DNA of 64,000 nt from Oscillibacter valericigenes (GCF_021531915.1 NZ_JAFBIV010000003.1:62001-126000); one strand, 5' to 3'; numbered from the stretch's first letter, positions 35,791 to 45,098 are shown. Numbers and translations are program-made. The notes: generated from the sequence alone by a model not told the origin.

Positions 35791-36831
35791 TCATTTCCAG
35801 ATCTCGTCGTAATCGTAGTGTACCACAAAGTCCCGCAGGCCGTCCAGCACTTCCGCCCGGTTTTCCGCGGTCAGCCGGTACTGCCCCGTGGGCATGGCCT
35901 GGGCCATGCGGTAGGTCACCCGGCCCGCCACGTGGATGTGGTCAGCGTAGTTGTCCAGGTTGGTGATGACATCCGTGTCCGCCATGAAGAACTGCAGCTC
36001 CGCGTTGTCGTACCGCAGCAGCGTCTCCGTGGTCTCCTCCAACAGGGCCAGCATGGCCTCCGTCTGCCCCAGCCGGTCCATTTTATCCCAGAACAGGATG
36101 CTGTACGGAGAGAAGAAAAAGATGAACTCCGTGTCCGGGTATTGCTCCAGCCAGCCGGTGACCGTCGTCAGGTTCTCCCGGCAGTTTTCCAGAAAGGCAT
36201 CCTCCGGCAGTGCGATGCCCGTCTCCTCCGGCCGCTCATAGCCCGCCAGGGCCAGCTCTTTGGAGAAGAACACATTGCCGTCCCACACGAAGGCGTCCTG
36301 AATGGTCTGGGTCTCTCCCTGTGCCTTTTTCAGCAGGGTATAGCCCGACCGCAGCAGCACATCCTTGTTCAGCAGATACTGCCCGTCATTCCAGGGGTCG
36401 TCGTCATAGAGATAGTCCGGCAATTCCTCCGGTGCCTCCGCCGGACTGCGGGCCAGCAGATTGGGGTCCAGGCCGAAGATCACCCGCTGCACATCCTGTT
36501 GGGTGCAGGCATAGTCCAGCGCCGTGGTGAATTCCCCGAAGCCGCCGTTGGGAAAGGTGACCTTCACGGTGGAGGTGTCGTAAAACACATCGAACCAGAA
36601 GGGGCGGTAATTGGCCGCCAGGGAGGAGCCCATCAGCAGCGTCTCGTACGCCTGGCTCCGCAGGAGCCCCGCTCCCTGGGCCCGCTGGTCAAACCAGACC
36701 TCCCCCTCGGGGTCCGGGTCATGGTAGTGGAAAAAGGGGTCCACCAACCGCACCGTCTCCGCGCACAGAGCCAGCAGCACCGCGGCGGTCGCCAGCAGCG
36801 CGGCCGCCCAGCGTTGATATGGTGTTTTCAA
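35791..36831 (-). CDS. SGNH-like membrane-anchored protein, partner of the MBOAT acyltransferase
   Basis: A 346-residue protein with one N-terminal membrane helix (~8-25) and a large extracytoplasmic domain. The segment ETLLMGSSLAANY has a GxSS nucleophile-like motif, and near the C-terminus NLDNYADHIHVAG offers the D-x-x-H pair expected of SGNH/GDSL-type (AlgJ/PatB/DHHW-like) O-acyltransfer partners. The start is a TTG with AGGAGG 7 nt upstream, 12 bp after the MBOAT stop. Assignment to a named family is inference from motif and context; the acceptor polymer is unknown. Confidence 0.65.
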   Translation of the reverse strand: MKTPYQRWAAALLATAAVLLALCAETVRLVDPFFHYHDPDPEGEVWFDQRAQGAGLLRSQAYETLLMGSSLAANYRPFWFDVFYDTSTVKVTFPNGGFGEFTTALDYACTQQDVQRVIFGLDPNLLARSPAEAPEELPDYLYDDDPWNDGQYLLNKDVLLRSGYTLLKKAQGETQTIQDAFVWDGNVFFSKELALAGYERPEETGIALPEDAFLENCRENLTTVTGWLEQYPDTEFIFFFSPYSILFWDKMDRLGQTEAMLALLEETTETLLRYDNAELQFFMADTDVITNLDNYADHIHVAGRVTYRMAQAMPTGQYRLTAENRAEVLDGLRDFVVHYDYDEIWK

Positions 36832-36843
36832 GGCCGCGCCTCC

Positions 36844-38262
36844 TCAGAAATTGGAGTAAATAAAGGTGGCTCCGCTGGAAAAGGACAGCACCGCCCACAC
36901 CAGCAGCACACCGCACACCAGGGCGGTGCCCAGGTTAGGCCGGAAACTTTCCATTCTCCGGATGGTATTCTGGGGCCACAGAGAAACCGTCAGACTCACC
37001 GCCAGCAGCGCCGCCAGAACCAGCCCCGGCACCCGCCCCGCCAGCATGGGCAGCAGGGTGGTCAGGGCGGTGGTCTCGCTGTCCAGCACCCCAGCCGCCA
37101 GGGCAGACAGGGGCAGGCCCGCGCCGCCGGACACTGCCGCGGACAGGAGGCCTCCCGCCGCCCCCAGGCTGGGCGCCCGGAAGAACACCCAGGCCAGGTT
37201 GACGAACAGGAAGGTCAGCACCCAGCGGAGGGCCTTGGGGAGCCGCTCCCGCCGGGGGCCCCAGGCCCGCTCCATGATCTGGGCCAGACCGTGGAGGCCG
37301 CCCCACACCAGGAAGGTCCACCCGGCGCCGTGCCAGACGCCGCTGACCAGATAGACGATCAGGATATTCAGGTATGTCCGTGCATTTCCCTTCCGGCTGC
37401 CGCCCAGGGGAAAGTACAGGCACTCCCGCAGGAAGGTTGTCAGGGTGATATGCCACCGCTTCCAGAACTCTCCCACGCTCAGGGCCCGGTAGGGAGAATC
37501 GAAGTTCACCGGCAGGCGGATCCCCAGCAGGCGGGCGCAGTCCGCCGCAATGTCGCAGTAGCCGGAAAAATCCAGGTAGAGTTGGAGCGTGTAGGCCAGC
37601 ATCACTAGCCACGCCCCAGGGGCCGTCAGGTCCGCCAGCATGGCCCAGCCGTTGGAGACCACCGTCCCCAGGGAATCCGCCAGCAGCACCTTTTTCGCCA
37701 TGCCCAGGGAGATGGCATACAGGGCGGCGGAGATATCCCGCCAGTCGGGGTGCAGGAAGGTCTCCCCGTTCAGCTGTGGAAAAAAAGCGGAGGGCCGCAG
37801 AATGGGGCCGGAGGTCAGAGTGGGGAAAAAGAAGGTATACAGCAGGTAGTCCCTTCTGCCCGCAGGCTCCGCCGCCCCGGTATAGACCTCCTTGAGATAC
37901 CAGATCTGCTGGAAGGTAAAGAAGCTCAGGCCCAGGGGCATCCAGCCGCCGGTGAACCCACCGGCGTACTTATACCACAGCAGCGTGCCGGTCAACCAGG
38001 CCAGGGCCACCAGGAACACCGGCTTTTTCCGCTCCGGATGGGCGGAAAAGTCTCCGGCAGCCGCCCAGGTCACGATACAGCCGCCCAGCAGCACCAAAAA
38101 CCCGCCCAGGACCTTTCGGTCGGGGAACCCCCACAGGCAGAACACCCCGCAGGCCGCCAGCAGCAGCCACGATCCCACCCGGCGGCTCCGGTGTCCCACT
38201 TTAAGGCAGACCAGAACCGTCACCGTCAAAAAGGCCAGAAAGGCCAACGACTGAAAACTCAT
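36844..38262 (-). CDS. MBOAT-family O-acyltransferase (AlgI/DltB-like)
   Basis: A 472-residue polytopic enzyme with about ten or more helices. It carries MBOAT signatures: FDSPYRALSVGEFWKRWHITLT, FLRECLYFPLGGSRKG and the catalytic-histidine region SGVWHGAGWTFLVWGGLHG. Such proteins pass acyl groups across the membrane to decorate cell-wall or exopolysaccharide polymers, usually with an SGNH-like partner, which is encoded next. It begins 1 bp after the XRE-regulator stop. dltA and dltC are absent, so D-alanylation of teichoic acid is not supported. Confidence 0.92.
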   Translation of the reverse strand: MSFQSLAFLAFLTVTVLVCLKVGHRSRRVGSWLLLAACGVFCLWGFPDRKVLGGFLVLLGGCIVTWAAAGDFSAHPERKKPVFLVALAWLTGTLLWYKYAGGFTGGWMPLGLSFFTFQQIWYLKEVYTGAAEPAGRRDYLLYTFFFPTLTSGPILRPSAFFPQLNGETFLHPDWRDISAALYAISLGMAKKVLLADSLGTVVSNGWAMLADLTAPGAWLVMLAYTLQLYLDFSGYCDIAADCARLLGIRLPVNFDSPYRALSVGEFWKRWHITLTTFLRECLYFPLGGSRKGNARTYLNILIVYLVSGVWHGAGWTFLVWGGLHGLAQIMERAWGPRRERLPKALRWVLTFLFVNLAWVFFRAPSLGAAGGLLSAAVSGGAGLPLSALAAGVLDSETTALTTLLPMLAGRVPGLVLAALLAVSLTVSLWPQNTIRRMESFRPNLGTALVCGVLLVWAVLSFSSGATFIYSNF

Positions 38263-38263
38263 C

Positions 38264-38941
38264 TCACTGCTGGGAAAGGCCGTTGAGGCGGCTGTCGGCG
38301 GAGCTGAGCACCTGGGTCAGGCTCTGGTTCCGGCCCGGATAGCCTGCTGCCAGGGCCTCGGGCGCCAAGTCAGGGAACTCCGTCTTCTGGGCCGCCTGCT
38401 GCTTCAGGGCGTGGACGAACCGGGTCTCCTCCAGCTTCATCTCCACCTCGGCCATGCCCATGGTGCAGTCACCGGCATCCAGGGCAAAGTAGTCCTCGTT
38501 GGCGCCAGCTTCCCGGTACAGGTGGCGGTACAGCTGATAGACGCCGCTGCCCAGATACGCGGCTGCCGCGTTGATGGCGGCCTTGTCCCCCAGCCTGCCC
38601 AGCAGGCCGAACAGCACGCCGATGGCGCCGCCCAGCAGCTTGCTCTGCAGGGTAGCCATCACGCTGCCCTGGAGCACATTTCCCGGCTCAGCGGCGTTCA
38701 AAATTTCCTCGCTGGTCAGCATGCTGCCCTCCCGGGACAGGGTACGACCCAGGATAAAGTCCGCCGACACATGGTAGTAGTCGCAGGCCTTCACCACGAA
38801 GGAAAGGCCCGGTTCCCGGATGCCGTTTTCATAGTGGCTCAGCAAGGCCTGGGAGATACCCAGGTCGCCGGCGGCGGTCCGCTGGGAAACGCCCCGCTCT
38901 TTGCGCAGCAGGGACAATGTTCTGGAAAATTCGGAAGCCAT
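38264..38941 (-). CDS. XRE-family regulator with long C-terminal domain
   Basis: A 225-residue protein. Residues ~6-62 are an XRE helix-turn-helix (LLRKERGVSQRTAAGDLGISQALLSHYENG). The C-terminal ~150 residues are mainly helical, with a glycine/alanine-rich hydrophobic stretch (LLGGAIGVLFGLLGRLG), not a domain I recognise. AAAGGAG ribosome site. A promoter with a palindrome just downstream of its -10 suggests self-repression. It heads the MBOAT-SGNH operon and is likely its regulator. Confidence 0.85.
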   Translation of the reverse strand: MASEFSRTLSLLRKERGVSQRTAAGDLGISQALLSHYENGIREPGLSFVVKACDYYHVSADFILGRTLSREGSMLTSEEILNAAEPGNVLQGSVMATLQSKLLGGAIGVLFGLLGRLGDKAAINAAAAYLGSGVYQLYRHLYREAGANEDYFALDAGDCTMGMAEVEMKLEETRFVHALKQQAAQKTEFPDLAPEALAAGYPGRNQSLTQVLSSADSRLNGLSQQ

Positions 38942-38974
38942 ATCGGTTCTCCTTTATAAAGAGTTTCTTTTTAA

Positions 38975-39016
38975 ATACGCAGCGTATAGTTTACCAAATT
39001 GGATACGAATTGTAAA
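38975..39016 (-). promoter_or_regulatory. Promoter and palindromic operator of the XRE-MBOAT-SGNH operon
   Basis: TTTACA (39016-39011), 17-bp spacer, TAAACT (38993-38988), immediately followed by a perfect palindrome ATACGC-T-GCGTAT (38987-38975) around the expected start site. This is a classic repressor position for an XRE protein. Confidence 0.65.
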
Positions 39017-39067
39017 GAGGATTTGGGGGTAAAACAGCGCCCCTGCCGGGGCGCCGTGGGGAATGTG

Positions 39068-39360
39068 CCCGGCTTCGCCGGACGGGAATGCGGCCCCCAC
39101 TTTTCTTTGGGTTGCGCCCAAAGAAAAGTCGCCGCCGCAGCGGTGGAAAAGAAAGGCGCTTTCGCGCAAAGCCGGCGCCGATGGCGCCTTTTTGCGCAAA
39201 ACGTTTGGTCGCCGTGGCCAGTGCGGTGCAGACTTGCAAGCCCGTACCGGGTGCGCCCCACGCAGGCGAAACAGAGATAGCCCGCCGCCGCATGCCGAAC
39301 TGCCGCCTTGCTTTCGGGGTGGTCAACGAATGGAATTGTTTCTCTTTCCGCTCCCCCTCC
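39068..39360 (+). repeat. Covarying-hairpin intergenic element, copy A
   Basis: Copy A of a six-member family. In order: stem P0 CCGGC-ttc-GCCGG; linker GGGAATGCGGCCCCC; P1 CTTTGGG-ttgcg-CCCAAAG flanked by TTTT/AAAA; P2 GCGCAAA...GGCGCC-gat-GGCGCC...TTTGCGC; conserved block with GTGCAGACTTGCAAG and GTACCGGGTGCGC; then ACAGAGATAGC and CCGCCGCATG; and a tail TTTCGGGGTGGTCAACG...CTTCTCTTTCCGCT-like. It is non-coding; open frames crossing it lack ribosome sites. Copy D has the same subtype of P2. Confidence 0.85.
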
Positions 39361-39690
39361 GGGGGTGTAGTCCAGAATAGAGGGCCCGCAGGCCCCCTGG
39401 TCTGGCCGTTTCAAGGGGGTGTGGGGGAAACAGGCGAAGCGCCGCCAGTGGCGGATGAAGCGAGCCTGTTTCGAGGAAGCGGCGCGATTCCCGGCCCCAA
39501 AGAGGCCGGGAATCGCAATGCCGCGACGGTGTTGAAATTCGGAATCCCCCCGGGTTTCACCTCGGCCCAGAGGAACGGGCCTCGGATGACCGGGCGGCAG
39601 ATGCCCGGCCTGGAGGGGGTGTAAGGGGGAGGTGTCATTTCAAAAGACCTCTCCCCCTCTTCCCCCGTCCCCCTGTCAAGGGGGACCATC
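39361..39690 (+). repeat. G/C-run hairpin tail following copy A
   Basis: A 330-bp gene-free block joined to copy A. It contains CGTTTCAAGGGGGT, a hairpin GATTCCCGGCC-ccaaaga-GGCCGGGAATC (39486-39514), AATCCCCCCGGGTTTC, CCTCGGCCC-agaggaac-GGGCCTCGG, a CCGGGCGGCAG...CCCGGCC stem and a final GGGGGAGGTGTC...CTCTCCCCCT hairpin. The block after copy D (61490-61740) repeats several of these in the same order. One part also occurs between leuC and leuD. Confidence 0.75.
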
Positions 39691-39691
39691 C

Positions 39692-40573
39692 TCAAAACAG
39701 CCCCACCTGGTTGGGCAGCACATCGCCGCCGATGCTGCGAAGCTGCTGGGTATTCTCCTCCCAGAGCTGATCGGAAATGGCCATTTTGCGGATGATGTTC
39801 TTCACCGTCAGGTCCAGGGCGGTGCCCTCGCTGTAATCCGCCTTGAAGATGAAATCCACTCGCCCCTTGGCCAGCAGGTCCTCCACGCCCATGCGGTTGC
39901 TGTCCTGATACACGGCGATGGCCTGGCCGCCGTAGGCCCGCATCATCTTCATGCAGGGTACATCCGAAAGGCCGTCCCCCATGTAGATCATGTTGGTGAA
40001 GGGCACCCGTTTGCTGTCATCGGGCATGGAATCGTTCAGCGTCTTGTCGTCGGACACGTCCAGCACACCCTTGTTGATGCGGTAGACGAACTGGGTCTTG
40101 GCGGTGAAGTTGACCGCCAGCTTGGGCCAGACGGGGCGGCCGCTCTCATCGTAGTAAAATTCGCTGGCGTAGATCTCCTTGAACTCCCCGCTGATGGAGG
40201 AGCCCTCAATGATCTCCCGCAGGCCGGAGGAGATGATGTAGTGCTCCACCTGGACGCCCTGGGACCTGCCGAACTCATTGATGCGGCGGAACCAGTCCTG
40301 TACACCGGGAAACAGCACGATGCCGCGGCCCTTCTCCACCAGATCCTGGCGGGTGAAGGGGAGGTTTTTCCGCTCTGATTCCCGGATCATGGTATACATA
40401 TAGGCCAGGATGCCGTCGATGCGGTTGCGGCGGCCAAAGCCGTTGGCCAATGCCCAGAACTCCGAGGGCGTCATGCCCAGGGAGGGGATGAAGGCGTAGT
40501 CCTGCATGTCGGTGGTGCAGAGGGTCTTATCAAAGTCATACAAAAAAGCCACGATGGGCATCTGCTTCTCCAT
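39692..40573 (-). CDS. HAD-superfamily phosphatase
   Basis: A 293-residue HAD hydrolase. Motif I is FLYDFDKTLCTTD (nucleophile Asp plus general-acid Asp), motif II is the Ser of YIISSGLREII, and motif IV is MIYMGDGLSDVPCM with the Mg-binding acidic residues. The size and the C1-type cap resemble phosphoserine-phosphatase-like proteins, but the substrate is not evident. AGGAGG precedes the ATG. It lies after the DivIVA terminator and so has either read-through or its own promoter. Confidence 0.85.
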   Translation of the reverse strand: MEKQMPIVAFLYDFDKTLCTTDMQDYAFIPSLGMTPSEFWALANGFGRRNRIDGILAYMYTMIRESERKNLPFTRQDLVEKGRGIVLFPGVQDWFRRINEFGRSQGVQVEHYIISSGLREIIEGSSISGEFKEIYASEFYYDESGRPVWPKLAVNFTAKTQFVYRINKGVLDVSDDKTLNDSMPDDSKRVPFTNMIYMGDGLSDVPCMKMMRAYGGQAIAVYQDSNRMGVEDLLAKGRVDFIFKADYSEGTALDLTVKNIIRKMAISDQLWEENTQQLRSIGGDVLPNQVGLF

Positions 40574-40587
40574 AGGTCCTCCTCATC

Positions 40588-40617
40588 AAAAAAGCGGCTC
40601 CTTCCCGGAGCCGCTTC
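40588..40617 (-). terminator. Terminator after divIVA
   Basis: On the - strand, stem AAGCGGCTCC-gggaa-GGAGCCGCTT followed by TTTT, 9 bp after the DivIVA stop. Confidence 0.88.
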
Positions 40618-40625
40618 TGCGTGAT

Positions 40626-41321
40626 TTATTCGCCGGTGTAGTTGCGGCCGAACTTCAGATCATCCAGGTTGATGCGGCGGGTGGCGTCCAGATCCTCCCG
40701 GGCAAAGGGATCGCCCGTGGGATAGTCGTCCACCGGGGCCTCCTCTTCCACAGGCTCCTCCTTGATCTCTTCCGTAATCTCTTCCGCCTGCTGGGCGGCA
40801 AAAGCGGCCAGCACGTTCTCGCCGATCTCTTCCACCCGGGCTTCCTCCCGGGCAGGGGCGGGCTGCTCCACCTCCAGCTGGGGCAGCTGGTCCAGGAACT
40901 GCAGTTCCCGTGCGCACAGGTCCCGGCTGGCGGAGATAAACTTCGCCAGTTCCTGCTGGCCCTGGGCCAGGCGCTCCTGGGCCACGGTCAGCTCCTGCTG
41001 GTACTGCACGGTCTTCTCCTTGGCGTCGGTGTCGGCCTTGGCCAGGATCTCATCCCGCTTGGCCTCGGCATCCCGGACGATGGAGTCCGCCATGCGCTGG
41101 GCCGTCAGCAGAGTGGCCCGCATGGAATCCTCCGTGGCGCGGTATTCCTCCACCTTCTCCACCAGGACCTTCATCTTGGCCTTCAGGGCCGCGTTTTCCT
41201 TATAAAGAGCGGTATAGTCATCGGTCAGCTCGTCCAGAAACTCGTCGACCATGGCCATGTTGTATCCGCCCATGACCGCCTTGGCAAAGGCGTGTGTGGA
41301 AACTTCCTGCGGTGTCAGCAT
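40626..41321 (-). CDS. divIVA: DivIVA-domain cell-division/polarity protein
   Basis: A 231-residue protein. Residues 1-45 are the membrane-curvature-binding DivIVA head (LTPQEVSTHAFAKAVMGGYN, then MAMVDEFLDEL). A coiled coil runs to ~150, and an acidic, disordered C-terminal tail rich in E follows. It localises to negatively curved membrane at septa and poles and recruits division or wall-synthesis factors. Last gene of the HlyD-YggS-SepF-DivIVA run, 17 bp after sepF. Confidence 0.92.
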   Translation of the reverse strand: MLTPQEVSTHAFAKAVMGGYNMAMVDEFLDELTDDYTALYKENAALKAKMKVLVEKVEEYRATEDSMRATLLTAQRMADSIVRDAEAKRDEILAKADTDAKEKTVQYQQELTVAQERLAQGQQELAKFISASRDLCARELQFLDQLPQLEVEQPAPAREEARVEEIGENVLAAFAAQQAEEITEEIKEEPVEEEAPVDDYPTGDPFAREDLDATRRINLDDLKFGRNYTGE

Positions 41322-41338
41322 ATCTGTCTCTCCCCCTG

Positions 41339-41773
41339 TTAGAAGTACAAGCCGTTATTTTCCAGCTCGTCGATCAGGTCGCCCTCGATATCCACATGGT
41401 AGGGCGTGATGATGTAGGTGTTGGCGGAGACCTTCTTGATCTTGCCCTCACCGGCATAGGCCACGCCGGACAGGAAGTCGATCAGCCGGCGGGCGATGTC
41501 CTTGTTGGTGGATTCCAGGTTCAGGACCACGGTCCGCTTGTCCTTCAGATGGTCGGCGATCTCGGAGGCGTTCTCAAACCGCTCCGGCTTCACCAGCACC
41601 ACCTTCAGCTGGGTGGTGGCGTGGATGTTGACTACCTTGTTGCGGCGGTCCTCCGGCTTGTTGCGCCGGTCCTCAAAGGTGTCCCGGCGGGGGGTCTCCT
41701 CGAACTCCTCAAATTCCTCGTCCTCATCCTCATAGGGATGGGTCAGCTTTTTCAGCTCATCAATAAAGCCCAT
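41339..41773 (-). CDS. sepF: Cell division protein SepF
   Basis: A 144-residue FtsZ-anchoring protein: a short N-terminal amphipathic helix (MGFIDELKKLTHP), an acidic/arginine linker, and the SepF core (VVLVKPERFENASEIADHL, then RTVVLNLESTNKDIARRLIDFLSG). The start at 41773 has AGGAGG 8 nt upstream; an extension to 41806 is not favoured. It sits between yggS and divIVA, the standard Gram-positive order. Confidence 0.95.
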   Translation of the reverse strand: MGFIDELKKLTHPYEDEDEEFEEFEETPRRDTFEDRRNKPEDRRNKVVNIHATTQLKVVLVKPERFENASEIADHLKDKRTVVLNLESTNKDIARRLIDFLSGVAYAGEGKIKKVSANTYIITPYHVDIEGDLIDELENNGLYF

Positions 41774-41802
41774 GGCAGCAGCCTCCTTGTTGGAGTTTTT
41801 CC

Positions 41803-42495
<693 letters not shown>

Positions 42496-42548
42496 ACTTT
42501 CCAACTTCTTTCTATGATAAATTTACAAACTCGTTCTGATTTCCGCCC

Positions 42549-43814
42549 TCAATCCGCGGCCACGACCTTGCCGTCGGAGAGATCTCTGGCAGAGAGGATC
42601 ACTTCATCACCGGGCCGCAGGCGGAGAGTCTCCTTGTCGGAGGGCTGGTCAGCCCGCACCAGCACGAAGTTCTCCCCGCTGTACAAAATCTCCACCGGCT
42701 TGAACCGGGCCTCCACGCCCACCACGCAGTAGACGCCGATGTCCTTGCTCTCCGTGGTGTTCCCGTCCGCGTCCGTTTGGGTGGTGGTCACGACCCGCAG
42801 CGCCTCCTCCGGCACCCGGATGCCCTCCACGCTGTCGGAGATGATCTGGGCGCTCTGCTGCCGCAGCAGCGTCAGCTCAGCCAAGTAGGTCTTTCCCTCG
42901 AATACTACCACGCACCGGCCGTTCTCCTCAGCGCCCACATGGGCCACCGTCACCGTCAGGTCCCGCTCCACGCCTTTGGCGAAGCGGAGCGTCAGCTCCC
43001 CAGCCTCTTTCAGGGCCTGAGCCTCCTCCGTCCGCATGGCAGCCACGTAGTACCAGGAGTCCCCCAGCACCAGCTTGCCCACGCCGGAGGCAACCGCGCT
43101 GTCAACTTTGATGCCGTTCAGCTGCGAGGGCGTCAGCTCCCGGATGCTCTCCGGCGTCAAAACGGTCTCATAGCCGTCCACCACCGCCGAATACAGGCCG
43201 GAGACCGGAGCGGTGACCCGCTGGACGGCGCCCGCGATCTGGGCCTTCAGGTCCTTCACCTGGGCCTGCAGCTCCTGGATCTGGAGGGTCAGGTCCGTGG
43301 TGTCCGTGTTGGTGTAATCCCGCTTCAGTACCTGGGCCCGCAGCTGGGCGCCCTGCTTCTGGGCGTCGCCCAGGTGGCCCGCCGTCAGGGCGGCCCGGTA
43401 ATCCAGGATGTTCCGGCGGATCTGGGTGTCCAGCTTCTGGGCTACCTCCACGCCGACCTCCGCCTCCCGGGCGTATTGTAACTGCCCGATGCGGGCGTTC
43501 AGGGCCTCGATCTCCGTCTGCCGGTCCACTGAGGTCTGGTCGGCGTAGACCGCCGCCACGGTGCCGCCCACGGCGACCCGTTCTCCTTCCGCTCTGCGGA
43601 CCTGAAGCACACCGCCGGTCTGATCCGGTAACACCTGCTCCTGCCGCACCACGTAGCCGGAGACACTGACGGCCTCCTCCACCCGGTAGTTGTATGCCGG
43701 GATGGTGGACAGGGGATCGCTGAAATAGCGGACCGCCTGGAAGCCGAAATAGGCGGCCAGGCCCAATGTCACCGCCGCCATCAATAATTTTGTACCGAGA
43801 GAGTTGTTTTTCAT
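42549..43814 (-). CDS. HlyD-like membrane-anchored adaptor protein
   Basis: A 421-residue protein with one N-terminal transmembrane helix (~9-28), a split lipoyl/barrel-sandwich domain (VSGYVVRQEQVLPDQTGG ... GAVQRVTAPVSGLYS) around a coiled coil (~100-210), and C-terminal beta domains. This matches HlyD-family efflux adaptors, but no ATPase or permease partner is next to it. It lies immediately upstream of yggS-sepF-divIVA, an arrangement that suggests an envelope or division role. That role is inference. Confidence 0.8.
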   Translation of the reverse strand: MKNNSLGTKLLMAAVTLGLAAYFGFQAVRYFSDPLSTIPAYNYRVEEAVSVSGYVVRQEQVLPDQTGGVLQVRRAEGERVAVGGTVAAVYADQTSVDRQTEIEALNARIGQLQYAREAEVGVEVAQKLDTQIRRNILDYRAALTAGHLGDAQKQGAQLRAQVLKRDYTNTDTTDLTLQIQELQAQVKDLKAQIAGAVQRVTAPVSGLYSAVVDGYETVLTPESIRELTPSQLNGIKVDSAVASGVGKLVLGDSWYYVAAMRTEEAQALKEAGELTLRFAKGVERDLTVTVAHVGAEENGRCVVVFEGKTYLAELTLLRQQSAQIISDSVEGIRVPEEALRVVTTTQTDADGNTTESKDIGVYCVVGVEARFKPVEILYSGENFVLVRADQPSDKETLRLRPGDEVILSARDLSDGKVVAAD

Positions 43815-43863
43815 GTTGGCCTCTTATGTAGCCGCGCTCCCCCGGTCAGGGAAAGCGCAGGGG

Positions 43864-44094
43864 TTATGGATCGTTTTCTGTCAGGTCCACGTTCCGTAAG
43901 GGGGCAATGGTGGAAATGGCATGTTTGTAGATCACTTGCTGCCGGCCCTCGCTGTCCAGAATGACCACGAAGGCGTCGAAGCCGGTGATGGTGCCCCGCA
44001 TCTGGAAGCCGTTCATCAGGAACACGGTGACAGGCACCCTGTCCCGTCTGGCTCTGAGAAGAAATAGATCCTGTAAATTCGCTTTGGTCTGCAT
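43864..44094 (-). CDS. hfq: RNA chaperone Hfq
   Basis: A 76-residue Sm-like protein: N-terminal NLQDLFLLRARRDRVPVTVF, Sm1 GFQMRGTITGFDAFVVIL and Sm2 VIYKHAISTIAPLR (the YKHA motif binds uridine-rich RNA on the proximal face). It forms a hexameric ring that aids sRNA-mRNA pairing. The ATG at 44094 has AAAGGAG 8 nt upstream. It follows miaA as in many bacteria. A GC-rich imperfect stem (43836-43860) lies after it, with no T-run. Confidence 0.95.
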   Translation of the reverse strand: MQTKANLQDLFLLRARRDRVPVTVFLMNGFQMRGTITGFDAFVVILDSEGRQQVIYKHAISTIAPLRNVDLTENDP

Positions 44095-44153
44095 ATCGTC
44101 CGCTCCTTTTTCTGTGTGGGTCGGACGATTTTTCCTTTTTTCGTCCGCCGGGA

Positions 44154-45098
44154 CTAGGATACCCCAGCGGCAGTCAGAATTTCCGTCGAAACCTGTAAGG
44201 CCTTCGCAAAATCCCGTTCTTTTTCCCACTCGATCCAATGGATGTCCCCGTTCCGCCGCAGCCAGGTCAGCTGGCGCTTGGCGTACTGCCGGGAGCGGAG
44301 CTTTACCTCCGCCACGGCCTCCTCCACGGTGGCGGTGCCGTCCGCCACCCCTAAAAACTCCTTGTAGCCGATGGCCTGAAGGGCGGTGGCCTCTCGGGGG
44401 ATGCCGCTTTGCAGCAGGCGCTCCACCTCCGCCAGAAGTCCCTCCTCCACCATCTTGTCCACCCGCCGGTCGATGAGGGCCTTCATGTCCTCCCGGTCCG
44501 CGAACCGCAGGCCGATCCACACGGCGTCGTACCGGGGCGGGATGCGCTGCGTCTCCTGGTTGTGGGCGGTGATGGTCTTTCCGGTCTCCAGATACACCTC
44601 CAACGCCCGGAGGATGCGCTTTTCATCCGCCGGGTGGAGACGCTCCGCCGACACCGGGTCCACCTGCCGCAGCTCCGCCAGCAGGGGTTCGATCCCCTCC
44701 GCCGCCAGCCGCCGCTGGAGGGTCTCCCGGACCGCTCCCCCGGCGTGGCCCCCGGCAAAGGTGCGGCCGCTGACCACGGCCTCCAGCCACAGTCCCGTGC
44801 CGCCCACCAGGATGGGTAACTTTCCCCGGGCCAGGATATCGTCGATGACGGGGATGGCCGCTTCGGCGTACCGGGCCACGGACCACTGCTCTGACGGGTC
44901 CGCCACGGCGATCATGTGGTGAGGAACGCCGTCCATCTCCGCCGCTGTGGGGGCGGCGGTGCCGATGGTCATGCCCCGGTAGATCTGCATGGAATCGGCG
45001 GAGACCACTTCCCCGTTGAATTTCTGGGCCAGCAAAACGCCCAATGTGGTTTTTCCGCAGGCCGTGGGGCCTACCACGCAAACGATCTTCGGTGCCAT
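44154..45098 (-). CDS. miaA: tRNA dimethylallyltransferase
   Basis: A 314-residue enzyme that adds a dimethylallyl group to A37 of tRNAs reading U-starting codons. P-loop GPTACGKTTLGVLLA, the catalytic EVVSADSMQIYRGM region, the GGTGLW motif and the C-terminal RQYAKRQLTWLR tRNA-binding segment are all visible. The ATG at 45098 is preceded by GGAGGG. It supplies the substrate for MiaB, encoded at 53.8 kb in the same strand run. Confidence 0.96.
   Translation of the reverse strand: MAPKIVCVVGPTACGKTTLGVLLAQKFNGEVVSADSMQIYRGMTIGTAAPTAAEMDGVPHHMIAVADPSEQWSVARYAEAAIPVIDDILARGKLPILVGGTGLWLEAVVSGRTFAGGHAGGAVRETLQRRLAAEGIEPLLAELRQVDPVSAERLHPADEKRILRALEVYLETGKTITAHNQETQRIPPRYDAVWIGLRFADREDMKALIDRRVDKMVEEGLLAEVERLLQSGIPREATALQAIGYKEFLGVADGTATVEEAVAEVKLRSRQYAKRQLTWLRRNGDIHWIEWEKERDFAKALQVSTEILTAAGVS

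Noticed and set aside
36844-38262. MBOAT gene as dltB of a teichoic-acid D-alanylation operon
   Set aside because: No dltA, dltC or typical dltD lies next to it; the partner protein and regulator point to a different acylation system.
39088-39624. Open frames of 90-180 codons across repeat copy A and its tail
   Set aside because: The same peptide fragments recur in several frames and strands of the other copies because of the repeat; no ribosome sites and compensatory stem changes, not codon conservation.
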